Program-made: the position numbers and the translations under genes
Notes under the pieces: model-generated
The model's database searches: none
Seen by the model: only the letters and a program-made list of their open reading frames with translations
Told to the model about the DNA's origin: nothing
Shown here: piece after piece, positions 58,653 to 64,000 of the stretch
Layout of the letters: every line of letters begins with the position of its first letter
How positions within the stretch are numbered: position 1 is the stretch's first letter
DNA from: Pseudomonas sp. ADAK18
Lineage (GTDB): Bacteria > Pseudomonadota > Gammaproteobacteria > Pseudomonadales > Pseudomonadaceae
NCBI RefSeq assembly: GCF_012935695.1
Contig: NZ_CP052859.1
Coordinates: forward strand, 165,001-229,000
Length of the DNA stretch: 64,000 nucleotides
Reading direction: 5' to 3'

Positions 58653-58741
58653 GTGTTTTTATCCTGCGTGATTTGATTGTCTGATTGGGATAGGGCTGGC
58701 GAGGCCGGGATTCAGCCGGCATTACCTCCGAAGGCCGATCG

Positions 58742-61624
58742 CTAGGCCGCCTGTGCCTCGCCTTCATCCGTCCCCGGTACCGTCTTCACCACATAGCAAC
58801 GCTGAGTGCCCAGGCCGGGCAAGCGGACGGCGCAGGAGGCTTTACCGTCCGTCCCGGGCTCAAGAACACCTCGGCGTATCAGCTCCTTGTTCACGGCGTT
58901 GATGTTCATGCCTTTGAACACCTCGGAGCGCCAAGCCTCCGGCAACACGTAGTAGGTGTTGGTGGTGTGCAACGCGTCACCGAGGCCATGCTCCAGCGTC
59001 TTGCGAAACCCCAGACGGTCAATGGTGCGTGGACCGTGCTCATCGATCTTCGCGGCGGCCGACTCCCAGCGGGTGAAACGGCTTTCACCGAAGCGTTCGA
59101 TGACCTGACGCAACCGCGCCAAGATCGCGTCCCCTTCCAAGTTGCCAGCACCGCCGCGCTCATTCATCCAGGCACTGAGGCACACCCGAGCTGCGGTGGT
59201 GGCGGCGCCATCGGGCCAGCCGGTAATCCCCATCGCGGTGGCCAGTTCGCCGGCTGCTGCGGCCAGACCGAAACGGGCCGCCGCACGATGCGCCTGACCG
59301 CTGGCCGAGGCAGGTAGCGCCTTGGCGATGAACCCCTCCAAGGTGTGGCGCAGGATCGCCGACCAGCCATGTCGCTTACCGGGTTCACAGAGGGCCGACA
59401 GGAAGGCGGTGAGCGGTGTGCCGTAGTACTTGGCCACTCGTGCCTTGAGTGCATCGGAGAGGGCGGCGGCGTCATCAAAGCCGTTCAGAACGTCGAACAT
59501 ACCGAGGCCTTTGCTGGCGTCTGCCGGCACGGCGAGCATGCGTACTTCCATACCGGCTTTCAGTTCCTTGTTGGCTTCGGCCATGTGCTGCGCCAAGGTT
59601 TTCTCGCCAGTTGAGAGAAACAGCAAGCGCCACTCCTGCACCTGGCGGCCTGCTTGTCCACGATCATTGGCGCGAGCCTTCCCGGTGCCGTTGCCGAGCA
59701 TGTACACCGTTTCGCCAATGATGCGTGGGTCGCACATGCCGATTTCATCCAGCACGAGGAGCCCGTCCGAATGCGCGGCTGCGATGGATTCCAAGGCGTT
59801 ATCCGTCGAGCGCCAAGAGCGCACCAAACGCGGCCCGCCATAGATCGATGCGGCCACTTGCAGGTGGGTGGTCTTGCCGCCCGAGCTGTCACCGTAGAGG
59901 TGAAAGCCACCGGACTCATGGCCGAGCATGTGCAGCAGCGGACCGGCAAACGCCACGCTGACCACAAACGCCAAGCGGTGATTGCCGATGCACAAGGCAC
60001 CGATTTGCTCTTGCCACTGTTCCAGAGTGCCGGCTTCGCTGATCGGTGGGAGTTGTGCGCCGGCCTCGTAGAAGTGCAGGTGTTCGGCGTGCGAACCGAC
60101 CTGCTGCTCGGGCAGCAGGAAGGCGCTGTCATGCCAGCCTAGACGGGTGACTAGCCGTGCCCTTTGAGCGCTGTCGAATCCGCCGAGATAACTCTGCAGG
60201 TCGTTGCGGGCATTGCGACCGGAGCGACTGCCGGCCAGACGCAAGCCCATGTCCACCAATGGGCCGAGCACGTCCTTGCCAAAGTCGCCGGTCATGGTCC
60301 GCGCTGGGATGTTCCAACGTTTTTTCGCCCCGTCGGGATCGTCGAATTCAACCAACAAGCCCCAGTTTTGCCCCTGTGCATCACGAGTGCGCGCCAGGAT
60401 CTCCAGCGGTGAACACACCGGGCGTGCCTCGCCATCGTCACCGGAATAAAACACGCCTTCGGAAGTCAGGCGGAAGCCGCCGGGCAGCAGATCGTTTTTA
60501 GGTTTTGCGGCGCGCTTTGTCGTTGGTTTGGTTTTAACTTCGGGTGGTTCGGCCGGTGATTTTTCCGGCTCAACACCGAACAGTTCGCCGCTGCGTTCCA
60601 GCTCGGCAAAATGCACCGTCGTCCAGCCTTTAGCTTGGGCATCGGCCGCGTCGTCACCGTCATCCCATTGACCACCCTTGGTGTAGGTCGGCTGGTCATT
60701 CTTGAGCGTGGGTTTGCGTTTGAAGACGTCCAAGACGATTACGCGCACCGAAGCGGCGCCGATCTGTTGCAGTTGTTCGGCGACGGCGTCCATGCAGTTC
60801 TTGCCACTGGCGTCGTTGTCGGGCCACAACACCACGGACCGACCTTTCAGCGGTGTCAGGTCAGCTTTGTGCCAGGAGTTCGAGCCGTTCGGCCAGCACG
60901 TGGCCACGTAGTTGGGCAGTAGCTCCGCCGCGGCGTCGGCAGCCTTTTCTCCTTCGCACAGAATGACCGGAGCCTCTGCGCGTTGCGCCAGTTCATTCAG
61001 GCGCAGCAGAGGACGCGGCTCCGACAGACCTTGCCAACGCCATTGCTGAATTTGGCCGTCGGCTCGTTGGCACCAGGTCAAGGGGGCAAACACTTTGCGC
61101 GGTTTGCCGTCTTCGTCCGGGCCCAAATCGAAACGATAGAGCGCCATGACCGGTTGGCCTTGAGCGTCGCGATACATCCAGACTTTGGACGGTACACCGT
61201 GTTGCCGGTGCTTGGCCGGGCACTTGTTAATGGCCTCGGTCGGGATCGGCCGAATTGCCAGCCATTCCGGTGTTTTGCTTTTGCTGGGGGTCGGTTTCGA
61301 TTGAGCTGCCCCAGCGGTAACGTGGAGCAGATCGGCCAGCTTGTTGCAGGCCTCGACGTCGGTGCCGCCATCCAGATAGCGCACCAGATCAATTAGGTCG
61401 CCACCTTTGTCTCCGGTGGCAAAATCCGCCCAGGTGCCTTTGCTCAGGTTGACCTTGAGAGAGCCGGCGCGCTTGTCAGCGCGAGTTGGATTGGCGGCGG
61501 TGTATTCCTTGCCGCCGTCCACACGTTTGCCGTTGGGTAGCCAATGGGCCAGTACCCGGTCGATCTCTTTCAGAGAGACCGCTTTCACGTCGGCGAAGCT
61601 GGGGCGTTTCGCGTTATTAGTCAT
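58742..61624 (-). CDS. Toprim/DUF927 primase-helicase of a satellite or phage element
   Basis: A 960-aa protein with an N-terminal zinc-less primase-like region, a Toprim domain (E224 in ILCEGEKAAD; D269 and D271 in LWPDNDASG) and a DUF927 helicase-type ATPase (Walker A GDSSGGKT at 578-585, Walker B LLVLDEIGM). It corresponds in role to the alpha protein of P4, which primes and unwinds at the element's origin and binds iterons. Its start overlaps the DUF3077 gene by 8 bp. This implies the element replicates itself after excision. Confidence 0.88.
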   Translation of the reverse strand: MTNNAKRPSFADVKAVSLKEIDRVLAHWLPNGKRVDGGKEYTAANPTRADKRAGSLKVNLSKGTWADFATGDKGGDLIDLVRYLDGGTDVEACNKLADLLHVTAGAAQSKPTPSKSKTPEWLAIRPIPTEAINKCPAKHRQHGVPSKVWMYRDAQGQPVMALYRFDLGPDEDGKPRKVFAPLTWCQRADGQIQQWRWQGLSEPRPLLRLNELAQRAEAPVILCEGEKAADAAAELLPNYVATCWPNGSNSWHKADLTPLKGRSVVLWPDNDASGKNCMDAVAEQLQQIGAASVRVIVLDVFKRKPTLKNDQPTYTKGGQWDDGDDAADAQAKGWTTVHFAELERSGELFGVEPEKSPAEPPEVKTKPTTKRAAKPKNDLLPGGFRLTSEGVFYSGDDGEARPVCSPLEILARTRDAQGQNWGLLVEFDDPDGAKKRWNIPARTMTGDFGKDVLGPLVDMGLRLAGSRSGRNARNDLQSYLGGFDSAQRARLVTRLGWHDSAFLLPEQQVGSHAEHLHFYEAGAQLPPISEAGTLEQWQEQIGALCIGNHRLAFVVSVAFAGPLLHMLGHESGGFHLYGDSSGGKTTHLQVAASIYGGPRLVRSWRSTDNALESIAAAHSDGLLVLDEIGMCDPRIIGETVYMLGNGTGKARANDRGQAGRQVQEWRLLFLSTGEKTLAQHMAEANKELKAGMEVRMLAVPADASKGLGMFDVLNGFDDAAALSDALKARVAKYYGTPLTAFLSALCEPGKRHGWSAILRHTLEGFIAKALPASASGQAHRAAARFGLAAAAGELATAMGITGWPDGAATTAARVCLSAWMNERGGAGNLEGDAILARLRQVIERFGESRFTRWESAAAKIDEHGPRTIDRLGFRKTLEHGLGDALHTTNTYYVLPEAWRSEVFKGMNINAVNKELIRRGVLEPGTDGKASCAVRLPGLGTQRCYVVKTVPGTDEGEAQAA

Positions 61625-61901
61625 GGCCAGCCTCCACTCGTAGGAGGGAGCTGGTTACATCGTCGATCACGGCTTTGCCCATTTCGCTGAGGTAATGAGC
61701 GGCCATCGCGCATTGCTCAGTGTTGTCGCCGTGGGTGGCCAGAAGTGTCATGCGATTCGCGCAGCTCAGCAGGTCAGAGGCGTATTCAAGTGCGTCAGAT
61801 ACCGGCACGCCGGAACTGAGCCGAAACAGCGTTTGATTGGGTTGCCCGCATTGCGCAAAAGTAGTCGCGCCTTGGGTGGTGATGCTGGCTTGAATGCTCA
61901 T
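61617..61901 (-). CDS. DUF3077 small protein
   Basis: A 94-aa protein with a DUF3077-type sequence (LFRLSSGVPVSDALEYASDLLSCA). These small proteins are common in Pseudomonas prophages and islands, function unknown. ATGA overlap with the preceding gene and an 8-bp overlap with the primase show that it is in the same operon. Confidence 0.75.
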   Translation of the reverse strand: MSIQASITTQGATTFAQCGQPNQTLFRLSSGVPVSDALEYASDLLSCANRMTLLATHGDNTEQCAMAAHYLSEMGKAVIDDVTSSLLRVEAGHD

Positions 61902-62188
61902 TGCGCACCCCCGGTTTTAGCCCGAGGAAGAGAAGTCGCATCGCCGTGCAGGGTCAGGGTTTTGATCAGGCCCAGTGTTCCGCGCACGTCCCAAATAACG
62001 GCCGCCAGTACGTGATTAGCCAAGCGAGGTCTGTCACCTTCGCTTTCAAAGTGATCTTCAAGTAACGTCAGCACCGAGTCGGCGCGGGCAATGGCACAGG
62101 TGATGGCGTCAATCGGAATGCCAGCTTCGACATTGTTGCTGACGTCGAGCAGGTCTTCAGGCAGGCAGAAACTCAGGGCGTTGTTCAT
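61898..62188 (-). CDS. Small element protein of unknown function
   Basis: A 96-aa protein (MNNALSFCLPEDLLDVSNN), helical, with a C-terminal LANHVLAAVIWDVRGTLGLI. ATGA overlaps join it to the genes on both sides. The frame is open far upstream, but ATG 62188 is set by the overlap. No family recognised. Confidence 0.72.
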   Translation of the reverse strand: MNNALSFCLPEDLLDVSNNVEAGIPIDAITCAIARADSVLTLLEDHFESEGDRPRLANHVLAAVIWDVRGTLGLIKTLTLHGDATSLPRAKTGGAQ

Positions 62189-62346
62189 TGGGTACCGCCT
62201 GCGGCTTCTAGCGCGCGGGCTTTGGTCATATGGGCGTTGTAGCGGGTGAGGCGTGTGGCGAGGCTGGAGTTGGCGTGTAAAGCGGCGAGGGCCATCGCAC
62301 GATGGGCAGCGGCGCGATTTTTGGACGGATTGAGGGCATGATTCAT
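62185..62346 (-). CDS. 53-aa basic protein, likely target of the immunity RNA
   Basis: A 53-aa Ala/Arg-rich protein (MNHALNPSKNRAAAHRAMAL). GGAG lies nine bases before ATG 62346, and its stop overlaps the next start (ATGA). It is the first gene after the structured RNA; the RNA's loop can pair with bases covering this ribosome site, as C4 RNA does in phage P1. It may be a counterpart of the small genes that follow P4 CI. It is too short for ordinary ORF finders. Confidence 0.7.
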   Translation of the reverse strand: MNHALNPSKNRAAAHRAMALAALHANSSLATRLTRYNAHMTKARALEAAGGTQ

Positions 62347-62357
62347 GCTGTGAGGCT

Positions 62358-62392
62358 CCTAACGTTGAGGAACCGCCACGACTTGCTGCAAA
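62358..62392 (-). promoter_or_regulatory. Downstream target site of the immunity RNA
   Basis: TTTGCAG (62392-62386) and ACGTTAGG (62365-62358) are complementary to CTGCAAA and CCTAACGT in the RNA. The second overlaps the Shine-Dalgarno (TAGGAG) of the 53-codon gene. Confidence 0.7.
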
Positions 62393-62401
62393 ACAAGATT
62401 G

Positions 62402-62479
62402 GGTGGCGGCTGTACGCAGGTTTGCAGACCGGGACGTTAGGCACCCGGCGCGCTCGAAAGCGCCCCACGCACAGCCACC
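62402..62479 (-). ncRNA. P4 CI / P1 C4-type antisense immunity RNA
   Basis: A 78-nt segment whose ends pair (GGTGGCTGT with ACAGCCGCCACC, with a small bulge) and which contains two hairpins: GCGCT-ttcg-AGCGC (62463-62450) and CCGGG-loop-CCCGG (62448-62429). The loop of the second holds CCTAACGT, and the single strand after it holds CTGCAAA. Both have complements upstream (62562-62539) and downstream (62392-62358) in the same order. This three-part design is that of P4 CI and P1/P7 C4 RNAs. An RNA family search would confirm it. Confidence 0.75.
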
Positions 62480-62501
62480 ATAAAACGAAGTTGCAGGCAT
62501 G

Positions 62502-62533
62502 AAAAAAGCGCCAGCTTTCGGAACGGTGGCGCT
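62502..62533 (-). terminator. Leader terminator with a competing hairpin
   Basis: AGCGCCA (62533-62527) pairs with TGGCGCT (62513-62507), followed by six T's. GCGCC of its left arm can instead pair with GGCGC (62541-62537) just upstream, so the two hairpins exclude each other. This is a typical attenuation device. Confidence 0.75.
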
Positions 62534-62538
62534 CATGC

Positions 62539-62562
62539 GCCTAACGATGTTCGGGCTGCAAA
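62539..62562 (-). promoter_or_regulatory. Upstream target site of the immunity RNA
   Basis: TTTGCAG (62562-62556) and CGTTAGGC (62546-62539) repeat the two short target words of the downstream site, nine bases apart. CGTTAGGC is also part of the hairpin that competes with the terminator at 62502-62533. Confidence 0.7.
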
Positions 62563-62687
62563 ACCCGGTCGCTGAATTTGCAGCGACGAACGAAGAGTAA
62601 CGTCCGTTTTTTGAAAGTGCAACTGTGGTCATAGCTTGCGGATTTTTTTGATGCGGCATAAATTGATCAGGCATGTAGATTTACCTC

Positions 62688-62717
62688 AACGCCTCCGGTT
62701 GCCGCCGGGGGCGTTTT
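62688..62717. terminator. GC-rich hairpin downstream of the 101-aa gene
   Basis: AACGCC and GGCGTT enclose further pairing CCGG segments. T's follow only on the plus strand, so its role for the minus-strand operon is uncertain. Confidence 0.4.
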
Positions 62718-62721
62718 CATT

Positions 62722-63027
62722 TCAGGCATGGACTTCCCAGCTCAGGGAAACAAAGGGCAAGAAGTCGCTATCTAGGCAGGCGCGTGCATCCTCGTAGGCG
62801 TCGATTTGTTGGCCTTGGTCGACAATGATTGCTTGAGGGGCTTGGCAGGGAACTGACAATGCGCACCAGATGCCATCGGCCCATCGCATCACCATCACGT
62901 CCCGATTCAGGCGTTTTTGCTCTGTGCGGTAGCGCTCAAAACGCTGCATACCTCGTGATGAGAAACCCACTTTTCTGAGTACAGAAAAGGGCTGCAAGAT
63001 GGCCCTATTGGCAACACGACTTTTCAT
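62722..63027 (-). CDS. Small protein of unknown function coupled to AlpA
   Basis: A 101-aa basic protein (MKSRVANRAILQPFSVLRKV) with a C-terminal half resembling small phage-island proteins. ATG 63027 overlaps the stop of the AlpA gene (ATGA), which fixes the start; the longer frame is not used. It is the last gene before the immunity RNA region. Confidence 0.7.
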   Translation of the reverse strand: MKSRVANRAILQPFSVLRKVGFSSRGMQRFERYRTEQKRLNRDVMVMRWADGIWCALSVPCQAPQAIIVDQGQQIDAYEDARACLDSDFLPFVSLSWEVHA

Positions 63028-63278
63028 GCTGCCACCTGATCGCGGGCTGCGATGCGTGCCCGTGTCCATGCCTGAACTTCCCCCAATACCCACGCAACCG
63101 GAGCGCTTCGGGCATTGCTGTTACTCAGCTTTACCGGCAACGGGAATCCGCTTTCAGGTTGACGCATCAGCTTGTAGATAGTCGGGCGTGCGAGCCCTAC
63201 GATTGAAATGACCTCGGGCATGCGGATGAGGGTCATTGAGGGATCATGCGAGGGAATTGCTTTTAATACGGTAGACAT
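63024..63278 (-). CDS. AlpA-family transcriptional regulator / excisionase
   Basis: An 84-aa DNA-binding protein with an AlpA-type winged helix (MPEVISIVGLARPTIYKLM, followed by FPLPVKLS and VAWVLGEVQAWTRARI). In P4-like elements such proteins (AlpA, Vis) control integrase expression and excision. It precedes the 101-aa gene with overlap and is part of the regulatory end of the element. Confidence 0.88.
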   Translation of the reverse strand: MSTVLKAIPSHDPSMTLIRMPEVISIVGLARPTIYKLMRQPESGFPLPVKLSNSNARSAPVAWVLGEVQAWTRARIAARDQVAA

Positions 63279-63358
63279 AGCGAGCTAACCCTTTGTTAAT
63301 TGAGACAACGGGTCATACGCTACGCAGGGGAGGGGGAGTGGACTGTGTCTACTCCCTT

Positions 63359-63952
63359 TTATTTCAGAGGTCTAAGGCCTAGAGCGGTCAAATGCTCTCG
63401 AATGGTTTTTTTTGTTCCGTTGCCCGCCTGATCGAAAAGCAGATTGGTCAGTTCAGCATCGGTGATACTGCGCTTTTCATTTTTCCGACCACTGATGATT
63501 TGCTCTGCGGCTGCCTTGATTTTCGCTCGCCTATCCATAGCGGCGGTTTTTATCGCTGAGCTGGGATTGCGGTTCCCATTGCCTGCTTCCTGGCCCCTCT
63601 TCGTCGCCTTCGTCGAAAATGCGTCGTCGAGAACTCGATGCATCAGGCTTGATGTATTGAAGCCTTTTTTAAACACATCCATCTGCTCCACTTGGCGATA
63701 AAGACTCGCCATCAGCAGCGCTTGATTCGCCTCGCCTAGTAAGGTCGCGAATTCTTCTCGTGCCCTGATCTCATTCCCGCTGCTGCGGTCCCGCTCTTTT
63801 TCGATCAGAGCAAGGTACTGGCGGGGTGAGTCATGTCTCAGTTGCTCTATCAGGTCTGCATCAATGTCGTAGGTCGCGAGTTCAAGGTCGAATAGCCAAT
63901 TTGCGAGCGTCTCAACGGCCTGCGTTCCAAGTACCAGGGCGTAGGTAGCCAC
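63359..63952 (-). CDS. Unknown element protein
   Basis: A 197-aa, mostly helical protein. Its C-terminal part (SITDAELTNLLFDQAGNGTKKTIREHLTALGL) looks like a helix-turn-helix region, so DNA binding is possible. A 51-residue charged middle precedes it. It is separated from AlpA by about 80 bp. The family is not recognised. Confidence 0.65.
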   Translation of the reverse strand: MATYALVLGTQAVETLANWLFDLELATYDIDADLIEQLRHDSPRQYLALIEKERDRSSGNEIRAREEFATLLGEANQALLMASLYRQVEQMDVFKKGFNTSSLMHRVLDDAFSTKATKRGQEAGNGNRNPSSAIKTAAMDRRAKIKAAAEQIISGRKNEKRSITDAELTNLLFDQAGNGTKKTIREHLTALGLRPLK

Positions 63953-64000
63953 GAGCTGTGAATCTGCTGCGGAACAGCTGACCCGAAGGAGCCATCGAAT

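Overview
The window looks like the chromosome of a Pseudomonas of the P. fluorescens group. It opens inside a 23S rRNA gene followed by 5S. Next comes a block whose gene order is, from memory, that of other pseudomonads: pqiA-pqiA-MCE, mksF-mksE-mksB, holD-rimI, carbonic anhydrase. REPIN-type palindromes, a REP-associated transposase (RAYT), OprD and CzcCBA homologues fit the same group. I had no database access, so the genus call rests on recognition of families and gene order.

Layout. 1-2600: rRNA operon end. 2.7-6.3 kb: envelope lipid-trafficking operon (two split PqiA proteins and a six-domain MCE protein). 6.4-11.3 kb: MksBEF condensin on the minus strand. 11.4-14.5 kb: holD, rimI, an acidic protein, a beta-carbonic anhydrase and a SET protein. 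14.6-23.2 kb: a secreted protein of unknown function, a Tat-exported AcpA-type phosphatase, an AtoE transporter, a possible pore-forming toxin with a partner gene, and MFS and GntP transporters. 23.4-31.1 kb: zinc/cobalt/cadmium resistance (CDF exporter, response regulator without a visible kinase, czcCBA). 31.1-32.3 kb: five 127-bp REP repeats beside a RAYT gene. 32.4-44.5 kb: mixed metabolic and regulatory genes (OprD porin, soluble PAS chemoreceptor, AraC/LysE pair, ddlA, PgeF-like protein, gamma-glutamyltransferase, MarR-GNAT fusion). 44.5-48.3 kb: an AvrE-like type III effector gene behind an HrpL-type promoter and broken by a one-base frameshift; no secretion genes are nearby.

48.4-64.0 kb is an accessory element that runs off the right edge. 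Its minus-strand operon (unknown gene, AlpA regulator, small ORFs, DUF3077 protein, Toprim/DUF927 primase-helicase, coiled-coil protein) resembles a P4-type satellite. Between the AlpA region and the small ORFs is a 78-nt structured RNA. Its unpaired segments are complementary to two flanking sites, the downstream one covering the Shine-Dalgarno of a 53-codon ORF. A terminator with a competing hairpin lies just upstream. This is the layout of P4 CI / P1 C4 immunity RNA. Two clusters of GTGTWAC iterons, about 2.4 kb apart, recall the ori/crr pair of P4. The cargo is a 1904-codon, AT-rich gene for a nuclease-STAND NTPase protein of the Avs (antiviral STAND) type, with a zinc-ribbon/HEPN-like gene and a holin-like gene nearby. 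The most notable content is this combination of satellite replication and immunity functions with a probable anti-phage sensor.
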